DNA of 44,002 nt from Oscillospiraceae bacterium (GCA_902802565.1 CADCMP010000009.1:1-44002); one strand, 5' to 3'; positions 29,769 through 37,969 are shown, counted from the first letter of the stretch. Notes: generated by a model from the letters alone, not told the origin. A program made the numbers and translations.

Positions 29769-30725
29769 TTGAGAAAACATAAAGGTTTTACCATCGCAGT
29801 GGCCATCGTGCTGACGCTCTGCATGAGCATTTCGCTGTGCGCCTGCGGCATTGGATCCGGTTCCGGCCGCTACAAGGTCGTCAAGACACTGTCCAAGGAC
29901 AACTGCTATATCGGATTCCGCAATGACGATCAGATCGCCTATTATATGATGGGCGCCCTGAGTATGCTCATCGCGGACGGCACCGTTACCACCATCGCCC
30001 AGAAGTGGCTGAGCTCGGACCCGGTCTCCCTGGAGGGAAACGCGGAAGCTCTCACGAAGAAGGAGCTGAAGGGACTGGAGAAGCGTACCGTCATCATCGG
30101 TGTGGATGAGAACTCCTACCCGCTGGCTTTCCGTCAGGAAAACAGCTACGGCGGATTCAACGTGGAGCTGGCACAGGCGGTGTGCGACAAACTGGGCTGG
30201 AAGGCCACCTTCCTTTCCATCGAACCCGCCAACACTTTCATCGAGCTGTCCTCCGGGGACGTGGATGTGGCATGGAACATGCCCATGGACAAGGACGCCA
30301 AGGAGTTTTCCCACTACGGCCCGGTCATGTCCAACAGTCTGGTCATCGTCGGCCTCTCCGGTTCCAGCCGGCGGGTCAGCGGTCATTCCCTGGTGACGGA
30401 TACTTCGGAAGAAGTGAAGGCGGCACTGGCGGAAAAAGAGGCTCTGGCCAATTCCTTTTCCCGGGTCACCCGCATCACCGGCGGAACGAGAGAATGCTTC
30501 GACAAACTCAACGGCGGACAGTGTGACTATATCGTATGCACCCACTATGCCGTGGAGAGCTACAACCGCTCCGGCGGAAACCCGGACTTCTCCGGGGCCT
30601 CCGGTTCGGCACAGTACATTGCACCGACACCCACTCCCGCACCTTCCGTGGCCACTTCTGCCACAACGGAGAAAGCGGATGAGTATACTTCCTCCGATGA
30701 CGGGGACAGCGAGAGCGAAGAATAA
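29769..30725 (+). CDS. Second circularly permuted family-3 solute-binding lipoprotein, stand-alone
   Basis: A 318-residue lipoprotein (lipobox LCAC, Cys26) starting at TTG 29769 after AGGGTGAG. It shares the permuted order of the other binding protein: the normally C-terminal segment (KVVKTLSKDNCYIGFR ... ADGTVTTIAQKWL) at about residues 36-90, a linker, then the usual N-terminal start RTVIIGVDENSYPLAF at about 106, GGFNVELAQAVCDKLGW, and the chain ends its fold at GGQCDYIVCTHYAVESYN. Where normal members have TxxxR for the ligand alpha-carboxylate, it has NMPMDKDAKEF, so the Arg is missing. After about residue 280 there is a Pro/Thr/Ser and then acidic low-complexity tail. It has no transporter genes of its own, which suggests a sensor, a co-receptor for the upstream transporter, or a non-amino-acid ligand. 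Confidence 0.88.
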   Translation: MRKHKGFTIAVAIVLTLCMSISLCACGIGSGSGRYKVVKTLSKDNCYIGFRNDDQIAYYMMGALSMLIADGTVTTIAQKWLSSDPVSLEGNAEALTKKELKGLEKRTVIIGVDENSYPLAFRQENSYGGFNVELAQAVCDKLGWKATFLSIEPANTFIELSSGDVDVAWNMPMDKDAKEFSHYGPVMSNSLVIVGLSGSSRRVSGHSLVTDTSEEVKAALAEKEALANSFSRVTRITGGTRECFDKLNGGQCDYIVCTHYAVESYNRSGGNPDFSGASGSAQYIAPTPTPAPSVATSATTEKADEYTSSDDGDSESEE

Positions 30726-30730
30726 AAAAT

Positions 30731-30778
30731 ACGGCATTTCGTCTGAGACCGAAACGGTCCCGGCGGAATGCCGTTTTA
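30731..30778. terminator. Bidirectional terminator between convergent genes
   Basis: ACGGCATT (30731-30738) / AATGCCGT (30767-30774) outer stem with inner GACCG / CGGTC, flanked by A-run and T-run. Confidence 0.8.
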
Positions 30779-30789
30779 TACTGTGTGAT

Positions 30790-30812
30790 GCCGCCGTCAG
30801 GCGGTCTTTTTT
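30790..30812 (+). terminator. Second forward terminator overlapping the acyltransferase gene end
   Basis: GCCGCC / GGCGGT with GTCA loop, followed by CTTTTTT. It overlaps the last codons of the convergent acyltransferase gene. Confidence 0.55.
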
Positions 30813-31894
30813 GTCCTGCCGGTATCCGGGAGCCGGAACAGGAGATTTCCCGCATGGGGGATCTTGTTGATGAGGGCCACGGAGACCCAGCTTGCGATCA
30901 TGACGATGACAAAGTAGATGAGGACGGCCAGAGGCTTTTTCAGCACGGCGGCCAGATCCAGATACCGCACGCACAGCATCAGAAAGATGTTGTGGATCAG
31001 GAAGATGCCGAAGGAATACTGAGCCGTCTTCTTGACAAGAGAATTGTATTTTCCCTCCGATGCCTGCTGCAGCAGATCAAAGAAGATCACGCACATGGGA
31101 GGCATGGTGAAGAAGTCACACCACAGGTAGAAGGTGTCGTGGCAGATCCCCACCTGCGCGTAGATGGAAAAGACCAGAAGCGCCAGGAACACCGCGATCT
31201 TGATGCCGTTGGAGACCTTCCAGCGAAGACCCTTGTACAGATAGTGTCCGAGGATCAGATACAGACCGTAGTAGGTCCCGGAGAAGTCCATCACCAGCTG
31301 GTTCCAGATGATCTCGGCATCGGGATCGGCAGCCAGCAGGAACTGATTGATGCTGGGAACGATGCAGCACATGGCGTATACGAACAGCATGATCCACATC
31401 ATCTCCCGGTCGGAGACTTTCTGAACGATCATCGCCACAAAGGGAAGGAAGATGTAGATCCCGATGATCATGGGCATGTACCAGGAATGAGACATGGGAA
31501 CATGCCGCAGAAAGAGCATCTGAAGGATCACATCGCCGACGCCTTTTACTTCGGCGGGATCGTAGAACAGGAGAAAGAGGTTATAGATCACGATCCAGAT
31601 CTCCCAGCAGAGAACGATGGTGAGCAGGTTGTGCTTCCAGAACCGGACACGAAGTTCCCTTGAGCTGTAGTCCCGGTGAAGCAAAAGATAACCGGAGCAG
31701 AAAATAAACAGGGGAACACCGGCTCTTCCGATGGTGGCCAGTGTGTATCCGAACAGGGTGGAGAACGTTCCCCAGTCACCCATCTCTCCCATGCCGATGG
31801 GATACATGCTGTTGATGCAGTGGTTGATCACCACGAGGAAGATGGCGATGAATTTTATGAAATCGATGGAGTAATTGTATTTGCGCTCTGCCAT
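30797..31894 (-). CDS. Membrane acyltransferase (Acyltransferase_3 family)
   Basis: A 365-residue integral membrane acyltransferase with about ten helices. The N terminus NYSIDFIKFIAIFLVVINHCIN carries the conserved catalytic-site His of the OafA/WecH family, followed by the WGTFSTLFGYTLATIGRAGVPLFIFCSGYLLLHRDY region. Such enzymes transfer acetyl or similar groups to surface polysaccharides or lipids. It is the last gene of a reverse cluster with a DUF4358 lipoprotein and an SGNH hydrolase. RBS AAGGAG is ten bases upstream. Confidence 0.9.
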   Translation of the reverse strand: MAERKYNYSIDFIKFIAIFLVVINHCINSMYPIGMGEMGDWGTFSTLFGYTLATIGRAGVPLFIFCSGYLLLHRDYSSRELRVRFWKHNLLTIVLCWEIWIVIYNLFLLFYDPAEVKGVGDVILQMLFLRHVPMSHSWYMPMIIGIYIFLPFVAMIVQKVSDREMMWIMLFVYAMCCIVPSINQFLLAADPDAEIIWNQLVMDFSGTYYGLYLILGHYLYKGLRWKVSNGIKIAVFLALLVFSIYAQVGICHDTFYLWCDFFTMPPMCVIFFDLLQQASEGKYNSLVKKTAQYSFGIFLIHNIFLMLCVRYLDLAAVLKKPLAVLIYFVIVMIASWVSVALINKIPHAGNLLFRLPDTGRTKKTA

Positions 31895-31931
31895 ATACGT
31901 TTTGCTCCTTCTGAAAGATTCTTAACTGAAA

Positions 31932-31960
31932 CGGAGACCGGCTCGGATGGCCGGTCTCCG
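31932..31960 (-). terminator. Intercistronic hairpin between DUF4358 and acyltransferase genes
   Basis: Perfect 11-bp stem CGGAGACCGGC / GCCGGTCTCCG with a 7-base loop. The T-tract on the reverse strand is short (TTT), so it may only reduce or process the transcript. Confidence 0.55.
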
Positions 31961-31976
31961 AAATTGCGTCAGGTTC

Positions 31977-32465
31977 TTACTGCAGACCGTAATCCTGCAG
32001 CACTTTTTTGACCGTATCGTTGTTTTTGGAAACGATGTAATACACCAGATCACCGGAGGTGCCGATCATCGCGTTGCTGAGTTTCTCCACCTGATCCGGG
32101 GCATAGCTTTCATAGCTCTGCACCTGAGAGGACTGACGTGCCTTGCAGGCCTCCGTCACGGCGCTGGCCTGCTCCGGAGAGCTGACCCGGAAGATGGCAA
32201 CCTCCTCGGGAGTGGCCATGGAGGAGAAGTAGACGCTGTAATCGGACACGGTGTCTTCTTCCAGCCCGTATACCGACAGTGCCTGACCGTTGGTGTTTTC
32301 TGTCTGCACATCGGTAAACACACCGGTGGCTACGATATCTGCCGCCAGCTCATGAACGTCCACGGCCTCCCCGGAATCTGCCGTGCCGGAATTTCCGCAT
32401 GCACAGAGCAGGAATACCAGAAGCAGTGAAAGCGTCAGGCTGAGAAGTCGGCTGCTGTATTTCAT
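31977..32465 (-). CDS. DUF4358 lipoprotein
   Basis: A 162-residue lipoprotein with lipobox LCAC close to the N terminus and a small alpha/beta domain beginning VDVHELAADIVATGVFTDV, containing YGLEEDTVSDYSVYFSSMATPEEVAIFRV; this is the DUF4358 pattern. DUF4358 genes commonly accompany membrane O-acyltransferases and SGNH hydrolases in Clostridia, as here. ATG 32465 is eight bases after AAGAAGGA; a start seven codons earlier is less likely. Function is unknown; a role in presenting or handling the acylated glycan is a guess from context. Confidence 0.85.
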   Translation of the reverse strand: MKYSSRLLSLTLSLLLVFLLCACGNSGTADSGEAVDVHELAADIVATGVFTDVQTENTNGQALSVYGLEEDTVSDYSVYFSSMATPEEVAIFRVSSPEQASAVTEACKARQSSQVQSYESYAPDQVEKLSNAMIGTSGDLVYYIVSKNNDTVKKVLQDYGLQ

Positions 32466-32495
32466 TCGATGGGTCCTTCTTTCCAAATGTTATTC

Positions 32496-33329
32496 TCAGG
32501 CTTCGATGGTACGGCCGCAGATGTAATCATACATCTCCTTATACTTGGCCGCCGTCAGATGGATGCCGTCGGTGTTGTCTTCAGATGCCAGATAGCCGTG
32601 GAGATCGGCAAACTGTCCCCATGTATCCAGGTAATAGTAACCGTTGGCCCACAGGACTTTGAACAGTGCCTGGTTGTGTGCGACGATGTTCTGAACACCC
32701 AGGGATTCTCTCCGTGCGACGGCCTGTTCGCTGGCAGGCATGACGGCCATGACGTACATGATGGCGTCGGGCTGAGCCTTTGCGATATCCGCCAGCAGTT
32801 CTTCGTACTGGGCAGCCCAGTCCTTGGCGGGAGCGGTGAGGTCGTTGATGCCCATCATGACATAGACCTTGGCATATTTCTTCGCGGCCAGGGCATCCAT
32901 CAGAGTGGTGGATCCGCTGGGAGTGGAGATGGAGATGCGCTTTGCGCTTCCCACGGTCATGTCGTCGTTCACCAGCCAGTCGGCAACGGTGCCGATCTCG
33001 GTGTTGAGCTTCAGACCGTTCAGAAGAGAGTCGCCGATGAAGACGGCGTCTTCAAAGTAGGATTTGTCCACGGGATTGGATTCGTCGATGATGGGGAAGA
33101 ATCCGCTGTAGGAACTGCTTGCCTCTTCCGCATCGTCGGAGGGAGCCGGTTCCGTGCCGCTGTCCGACGGAGTGGTGATGCCGGATTCCAGATTGGTGAC
33201 CGCTTCTTCCAGCTTGCTGTCGGTGCCGGAGAACTGGACATAGGCCACGGCGCCGATGGTTGCCAGCGTGGCGATGAGAGCAATGACGCGGATCCAGATA
33301 TCCGCTCTTCCTTTATGCTTTCTTTTCAT
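32496..33329 (-). CDS. Membrane-anchored SGNH/GDSL hydrolase
   Basis: A 277-residue extracellular esterase held by an N-terminal membrane helix (about residues 12-33) and a Ser/Thr/Asp-rich linker. Block I FIGDSLLNG has the catalytic Ser, block III MMGINDL the oxyanion Asn, and block V NTDGIHLT the Asp-x-x-His pair. The group includes esterases and transferases that put acetyl groups on, or remove them from, cell-wall polysaccharides. It is the first gene of the reverse acyl-transfer cluster, with RBS AAGGAG, and its leader carries an intrinsic terminator. Confidence 0.9.
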   Translation of the reverse strand: MKRKHKGRADIWIRVIALIATLATIGAVAYVQFSGTDSKLEEAVTNLESGITTPSDSGTEPAPSDDAEEASSSYSGFFPIIDESNPVDKSYFEDAVFIGDSLLNGLKLNTEIGTVADWLVNDDMTVGSAKRISISTPSGSTTLMDALAAKKYAKVYVMMGINDLTAPAKDWAAQYEELLADIAKAQPDAIMYVMAVMPASEQAVARRESLGVQNIVAHNQALFKVLWANGYYYLDTWGQFADLHGYLASEDNTDGIHLTAAKYKEMYDYICGRTIEA

Positions 33330-33354
33330 AAATCTTCACTCCTTCGTAAGATTC

Positions 33355-33405
33355 AAAAAAACGGTTCCTGCACCGGATCGGGTGACGATCCGGCAGAATG
33401 CCGTC
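33355..33405 (-). terminator. Intrinsic terminator in the leader of the SGNH operon (attenuator)
   Basis: Read on the reverse strand, an extended stem with CCGGATCG / CGATCCGG core (loop of five), CTG / CAG-type flanks and ACGG / CCGT base is followed at once by seven T. It lies downstream of the promoter at 33459-33486 and 26 bp before the first start codon. No reverse-strand gene lies upstream that it could serve. Confidence 0.75.
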
Positions 33406-33430
33406 TTTGGGATTCACATATGGACAGGAG

Positions 33431-33445
33431 AGGAAATGATTTCCT
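33431..33445 (-). repeat. 15-bp palindrome in the early leader of the SGNH operon
   Basis: AGGAAAT-G-ATTTCCT is a perfect inverted repeat just downstream of the predicted transcription start; it may be the first hairpin of the leader RNA or a repressor site. Confidence 0.5.
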
Positions 33446-33458
33446 GCTCTTGTAGGAA

Positions 33459-33486
33459 TTATAAGTTTAAGAGCACGCGGATGCAA
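33459..33486 (-). promoter_or_regulatory. Promoter for the SGNH-DUF4358-acyltransferase operon
   Basis: Reverse strand: TTGCAT (33481-33486), 16-bp spacer, perfect TATAAT (33459-33464). Predicted leader of about 120 nt. Confidence 0.6.
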
Positions 33487-33622
33487 GGGAGAAAAGGTAT
33501 ATTTTTTGTTAAGATTTCTTCCGGCGGGCGGGAAAGCGACGAAGGAACGGGAAAATGGGGGAGCCTTTTTGGAAAAAGATACGAATCCCCGGCCGCGGGG
33601 GAGGGAAAAGCCGGTGCGTTCA
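33487..33622 (+). other. Intergenic spacer between divergent promoters
   Basis: Together with the leader and promoters on either side this makes a gap of nearly 400 bp without a gene. I see no open frame with a RBS and no further structure in this central part. Confidence 0.5.
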
Positions 33623-33651
33623 TTGACCATACTTCTGTAAAATGGTAAAAT
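33623..33651 (+). promoter_or_regulatory. Promoter for the rRNA methyltransferase-ECF-truA run
   Basis: TTGACC (33623-33628), 17-bp spacer, TAAAAT (33646-33651). The next strong terminator in the same direction is not seen for several genes. Confidence 0.7.
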
Positions 33652-33722
33652 ACTATGATTCTGTTTATTTATATTACAGAGAATTTATTAGATAGATGAC
33701 GGGAAAAGGAGCAAGACCGATT

Positions 33723-34592
33723 ATGTGGATTTCCGATCAGTGGCAGGACTTTGAGCTCATCGACTGTTCCGGCGGCGAAAAGCTGGAGCGATGGGGCAGC
33801 TATACCGTGGTCCGCCCGGATCCTCAGGCCATCTGGCAGACCCCCAGAAACCGCAGCGAGTGGAATCGGCAGGGCGGTCATTACAAACGCTCCAGTACCG
33901 GCGGCGGAAAATGGGACCGGGGAAACCTTCCCTCGGACTGGACCATCGGATACAAGGATCTGACCTTCCAGGTCAAGCCCATGAACTTCAAGCATATGGG
34001 ACTGTTTCCGGAACAGGCCACCAACTGGGATTGGGCCATGGAACAGATCCGGAACGCAGACCGGGAGATCTCGGTGCTGAATCTGTTCGCCTATACCGGC
34101 GCCGCCACGGTGGCCTGTCTGAAAGCCGGCGCGTCCGTGTGCCATGTGGATGCCGCCAAGGGCATGGTGGCCTGGGCCAAACAGAACGCGCAGGTCTCCG
34201 GTGTCATCGACCGGCCGGTGCGCTGGATCGTGGACGACTGTGCCAAGTTTGTGGAACGGGAGATCCGCCGCGGTCATCATTACGATGCCATCATCATGGA
34301 TCCGCCTTCCTACGGCCGCGGGCCGGGAGGAGAAGTGTGGAAACTGGAAAACGATCTGTGGGATTTCGTGTGCCTGACGGCCAATGTCCTGTCGGACGAT
34401 CCGCTGTTCGTTTTAATCAACACCTATACCACGGGCCTCAGCCCGTCGGTACTGACCTATATGTCGGAGAGCATCTTTACCAAACGATTCGGTTCCGGTG
34501 TTTCCGACAGCCAGGAACTGGGCCTTCCGGTGACGGAATCCGGTCTGGTCCTGCCCTGCGGGTGCAGCTGCCGCTGGCAGCACCGCGACTGA
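33723..34592 (+). CDS. Class I SAM-dependent rRNA methyltransferase (RlmK/RlmI-like catalytic domain)
   Basis: A 289-residue methyltransferase beginning MWISDQWQDFELIDCSGGEKLERWG. The SAM-binding segment is VLNLFAYTGAATVACLKAGASVCHVDAAKGMV and the catalytic motif is IIMDPPSYGRGPGGEVWKLE; C-terminal PCGCSCRWQHRD ends the family. It lacks the PUA domain of the RlmI-like protein at 9.3 kb. ATG 33723 has AAAGGAG about 12 bases upstream; the frame start at 33696 has none. It is the first gene of a long forward run. Confidence 0.9.
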   Translation: MWISDQWQDFELIDCSGGEKLERWGSYTVVRPDPQAIWQTPRNRSEWNRQGGHYKRSSTGGGKWDRGNLPSDWTIGYKDLTFQVKPMNFKHMGLFPEQATNWDWAMEQIRNADREISVLNLFAYTGAATVACLKAGASVCHVDAAKGMVAWAKQNAQVSGVIDRPVRWIVDDCAKFVEREIRRGHHYDAIIMDPPSYGRGPGGEVWKLENDLWDFVCLTANVLSDDPLFVLINTYTTGLSPSVLTYMSESIFTKRFGSGVSDSQELGLPVTESGLVLPCGCSCRWQHRD

Positions 34593-34607
34593 AGGAGTCA
34601 ATGATTT

Positions 34608-35444
34608 ATGAGTGTGATCATTCAAACTGAAAATCTGCATCACCGTTACCCGGATGAGGAAGAGGATTCCCTGAAGGGCGTGGATCTTTCCATCGAGAAA
34701 GGTAGCTTCGTGGCCATCCTCGGGCACAACGGATCGGGCAAATCCACTCTTGCCAAGCATTTCAACGGCATCCTCACTCCCACGGAGGGGAAGGTGTGGA
34801 TCAACGGTATGGATACTTCCGATGATGAAAAGCTTCTGGCCATCCGCCAGACGGTGGGAATGGTGTTTCAGAATCCGGACAACCAGATCGTCGCCAATGT
34901 GGTGGAAGATGACGTGGCCTTTGCTCCGGAAAATCTGGGAGTTCCCAGCGAGGAGATCCGCCAGCGGGTGGACAGTGCCCTGAAGCAGGTGGGAATGTAC
35001 GAATACCGCATGCATGCGCCCCATCTCCTCTCCGGCGGACAGAAGCAGCGTGTCGCCATTGCCGGCGTCATCGCCATGGAGCCGGAAGTCATCGTGCTGG
35101 ACGAACCTACGGCAATGCTGGATCCCAAGGGCCGGAGGGAAGTCGTTTCCACCGTTTCCCGGCTGTGCCGTGAGAAGGGGATCACCGTGGTACTCATCAC
35201 CCATCACATGAACGAGTGCGTGGACGCGGACCGTCTTGTGGTCATGTCCGGCGGACGGATCATCGCCGACGATACTCCGGCGAAGGTCTTTTCCCAGGTC
35301 TCTCTCATGGAGAGCGAGGGGCTGACCGTACCGGCGACGACACAGGTGCTCAATACCCTCAATCAGCAGGGATATGACTTCCCGCTGGAAGCACTGACTG
35401 TGGAACAGTGTGCTGCGGCCATTGCCGCGAATCTTAACGCATAA
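34608..35444 (+). CDS. ecfA1: ECF transporter ATPase EcfA1
   Basis: A 278-residue energy-coupling-factor ATPase. Walker A GHNGSGKST, Q-loop VFQNPDNQIVANVVEDDVAFAPENLG (diagnostic for EcfA), signature [13 protein letters not shown], Walker B VIVLDEPTAMLDPKGR and H-loop ITHHM. With EcfA2 and EcfT it energises various vitamin-binding S components. RBS GAAGGAG. Confidence 0.96.
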   Translation: MSVIIQTENLHHRYPDEEEDSLKGVDLSIEKGSFVAILGHNGSGKSTLAKHFNGILTPTEGKVWINGMDTSDDEKLLAIRQTVGMVFQNPDNQIVANVVEDDVAFAPENLGVPSEEIRQRVDSALKQVGMYEYRMHAPHLLSGGQKQRVAIAGVIAMEPEVIVLDEPTAMLDPKGRREVVSTVSRLCREKGITVVLITHHMNECVDADRLVVMSGGRIIADDTPAKVFSQVSLMESEGLTVPATTQVLNTLNQQGYDFPLEALTVEQCAAAIAANLNA

Positions 35445-35457
35445 AGGATCTTCGATT

Positions 35458-36318
35458 ATGTCCATCATCAAAGTGGAGGATCTCTCCCATGTCTACAGTG
35501 AGGGAACTCCGTTTGAAAAAACTGCTATCCATAACATCAGCCTGACCATTCCCGAAGGGGAGATGGTGGGGATCATCGGTCATACCGGATCGGGGAAATC
35601 CACCTTCATCCAGCATCTCAACGGACTGCTGAAACCCACATCGGGGACCATCACACTGGATGGCAGAGATATCTACGAATCCAAGCAGTTCACCCACGAC
35701 GTCCGGTTCCGGGTGGGACTGGTGTTCCAGTATCCCGAGTACCAGCTGTTCGAGGAAACCGTCTACAAGGACATCGCCTTCGGCCCGTCCAACATGAAGC
35801 TCTCCGAGGAGGAGATCGATGAGCGGGTGCGGGAGGCGGCAGCCTTCGTACGCGTGGAGGAGGAACTGTTTGAGAAATCCCCGCTGGAGCTGTCCGGCGG
35901 ACAGAAGCGGCGTGTCGCCATTGCCGGCGTCATCGCCATGCGTCCCTCGGTCCTGATCCTGGACGAGCCCACCGCCGGCCTGGATCCCGGAGGGTGCCAG
36001 CAGATCCTGCAGAACATCTGCGAGTACCGGGAGAAATCCGGTTCCACGGTCATCCTGGTCAGTCACAGCATGGATGATGTGGCCCGTATCGCCGACCGTC
36101 TGGTGGTGTTTTCCAAGGGCAGCATCCTCATGGAGGGTACCCCCGAGGAAGTGTTCTCCCATCCGGATGAACTGACGGAAGTGGGACTTTCCGTGCCGGA
36201 ACCCACCTCCATTGCCATGGCTCTGAGAGAAAAGGGCGTGGATCTTGGTTCTGCCATCTATACGACGGATCAGCTGGTATCGGCCATTACCCGATGGAAG
36301 GGGGGACCGGTATGCTGA
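35458..36318 (+). CDS. ecfA2: ECF transporter ATPase EcfA2
   Basis: A 286-residue EcfA paralogue with Walker A GHTGSGKST, VFQYPEYQLFEETVYKDIAFGPSN, signature LSGGQKRRVAIAG and Walker B LILDEPTAGLDPGG. The FQYPE variant of the Q-loop marks EcfA2. ATG 35458 is 13 bp after the EcfA1 stop; the end overlaps the EcfT start. Confidence 0.96.
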   Translation: MSIIKVEDLSHVYSEGTPFEKTAIHNISLTIPEGEMVGIIGHTGSGKSTFIQHLNGLLKPTSGTITLDGRDIYESKQFTHDVRFRVGLVFQYPEYQLFEETVYKDIAFGPSNMKLSEEEIDERVREAAAFVRVEEELFEKSPLELSGGQKRRVAIAGVIAMRPSVLILDEPTAGLDPGGCQQILQNICEYREKSGSTVILVSHSMDDVARIADRLVVFSKGSILMEGTPEEVFSHPDELTEVGLSVPEPTSIAMALREKGVDLGSAIYTTDQLVSAITRWKGGPVC

Positions 36319-37109
36319 GAGATATCACCTTAGGTCAGTATTTCCCCGGAGATACCGTTGCCCACCGTCTGGATCCCAGAACGAAACTGGCACTGGTGGT
36401 CCTGTACATCGTCGGGCTGTTCATGGCGAAGAACTGGATCTCCTACGGCCTGGTGTTCCTGGTGACCATCGCCTGCATGGCGGTATCCCATATCAAACCG
36501 AAGACCCTGATGAAGGGCTTGAAGCCCCTGATCATCATCATCGTGCTCACGGCGGTACTGAATCTGTTCTATACCCCCGGCACGCAGATCATCGAAGGTG
36601 TTCCCATGACCTGGGAGGGCCTGAAGAAGGCGTTCCTGCTGGTGATGCGCATCCTGATGCTCATTTCCGGAACCTTCCTTCTGACCTATACCACGAGCCC
36701 CATCGCTCTGACCGATGGTCTGGAAAAGGCCATGAACCCGCTGAAGAAGCTCCGTTTCCCGGTGCATGAGATGTCCATGATGATGTCCATGGCACTGCGC
36801 TTCATTCCGACGCTGACGGAGGAGACGGACAAGATCATGTCGGCGCAGAAGGCCAGAGGAGCGGATTTCGAGACCGGAAACCTCCTGCAGCGCGCCAAGG
36901 CACTGATCCCCATTCTGGTGCCGCTGTTCGTCTCGGCGTTCCGCCGTGCCGATGAGCTTGCCATCGCCATGGAGAGCCGCTGCTATCACGGCGGTGAGGG
37001 AAGGACCCGGATGAAACAGCTGAAGTATGCCGCAAGGGATGCGGTGGCTTACCTCCTGGGCATCCTGTTTGTGGCGGCCATGGTGGTGCTGCGTCATTAC
37101 GGACTGTAA
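36312..37109 (+). CDS. ecfT: ECF transporter transmembrane coupling protein EcfT
   Basis: A 265-residue EcfT with four to six membrane helices. The first (DITLGQYFPGDTVAHRLDPRTKL) and the coupling helices with the two signature motifs (AQKARGADF and AMESRCYHGG) are intact. ATG 36312 overlaps the EcfA2 stop. No S component is adjacent, so the module probably serves S components encoded elsewhere (group II ECF). Confidence 0.96.
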   Translation: MLRDITLGQYFPGDTVAHRLDPRTKLALVVLYIVGLFMAKNWISYGLVFLVTIACMAVSHIKPKTLMKGLKPLIIIIVLTAVLNLFYTPGTQIIEGVPMTWEGLKKAFLLVMRILMLISGTFLLTYTTSPIALTDGLEKAMNPLKKLRFPVHEMSMMMSMALRFIPTLTEETDKIMSAQKARGADFETGNLLQRAKALIPILVPLFVSAFRRADELAIAMESRCYHGGEGRTRMKQLKYAARDAVAYLLGILFVAAMVVLRHYGL

Positions 37110-37115
37110 GAAACT

Positions 37116-37919
37116 ATGAGAAATATCGCTCTGAAATTACGATACGACGGCTCCCGTTATCACGGGTGGCAGGTACAGAAAAACGAGATCTCGGTGTGTG
37201 AGACCATGGAGCAGGCGGTGGCAGCCACCTGCGGAAAGGCTCACGTGATCGGCTGCGGCCGTACCGATGCCGGCGTGCATGCCAACCGGTACTGCGCCAA
37301 TTTCCGTACCGACAGTACCATTCCCGTGGAGCGGATCCCGCTGGCCATCAATTCCCGGCTTCCCATGGATATCGCCGTGCTGGATGCTGTGGAGGCGCCG
37401 GAGGAATTCAATGCCATCGGATCGTGCATCAAGAAAGAATACATCTATCGGATCCACAATACCAATATCCGGGATCCGTTTCTGGAAAACCGGGTCTGTT
37501 TCTATCCCCAGAGACTGGATCTGGAACGAATGAAAAAGGCCGCGGAAGCCTTTGTGGGGACCCATGATTTCAAGGCCGTACGTTCCGTGGGAACGGAAAC
37601 AAAGACCACGGTGCGCACCGTACACTGGTGTGAGGTGTCGAAACAGGACGATCTCATCACGGTGGCCATCTGCGCCGACGGCTTTCTGTACAACATGTGC
37701 CGGGCCATCGTCGGGACGCTGGTGTACGCATCCTACGGCAAACTGGAGCCGGAGGAGATCCCGGAACTGCTGGAACTGGGAGACCGGAGACTGACGGGAC
37801 CCACCATGCCGCCTCAGGGGCTGTATATGAACCGCCTCTGGTATGACGGGATCGTGGGAGAAATGATGATGCGGGACGGGACGCCCGATGGTGCGCCCTT
37901 GCAACCTGTGATAGAATAA
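37116..37919 (+). CDS. truA: tRNA pseudouridine(38-40) synthase TruA
   Basis: A 267-residue pseudouridine synthase modifying positions 38-40 of the tRNA anticodon arm. Catalytic Asp lies in GCGRTDAGVHANRYCANF; the RYDGSRYHGWQVQ start and the C-terminal FLYNMCRAIVGTLVYASYGK are standard. It starts six bp after ecfT, the usual ecfA1-ecfA2-ecfT-truA order of Bacillota. Confidence 0.96.
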   Translation: MRNIALKLRYDGSRYHGWQVQKNEISVCETMEQAVAATCGKAHVIGCGRTDAGVHANRYCANFRTDSTIPVERIPLAINSRLPMDIAVLDAVEAPEEFNAIGSCIKKEYIYRIHNTNIRDPFLENRVCFYPQRLDLERMKKAAEAFVGTHDFKAVRSVGTETKTTVRTVHWCEVSKQDDLITVAICADGFLYNMCRAIVGTLVYASYGKLEPEEIPELLELGDRRLTGPTMPPQGLYMNRLWYDGIVGEMMMRDGTPDGAPLQPVIE

Positions 37920-37969
37920 AACTACGAATCTCAACGGATCCCGGGATGGAAAAGGAAGGGAGCAGACCT

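Noticed and set aside
24760..35930. Repeated CTGTCCGGCGGACAG-like sequence at several places
   Set aside because: It is the LSGGQ signature codons of the four ABC ATPases, not a mobile or regulatory repeat.
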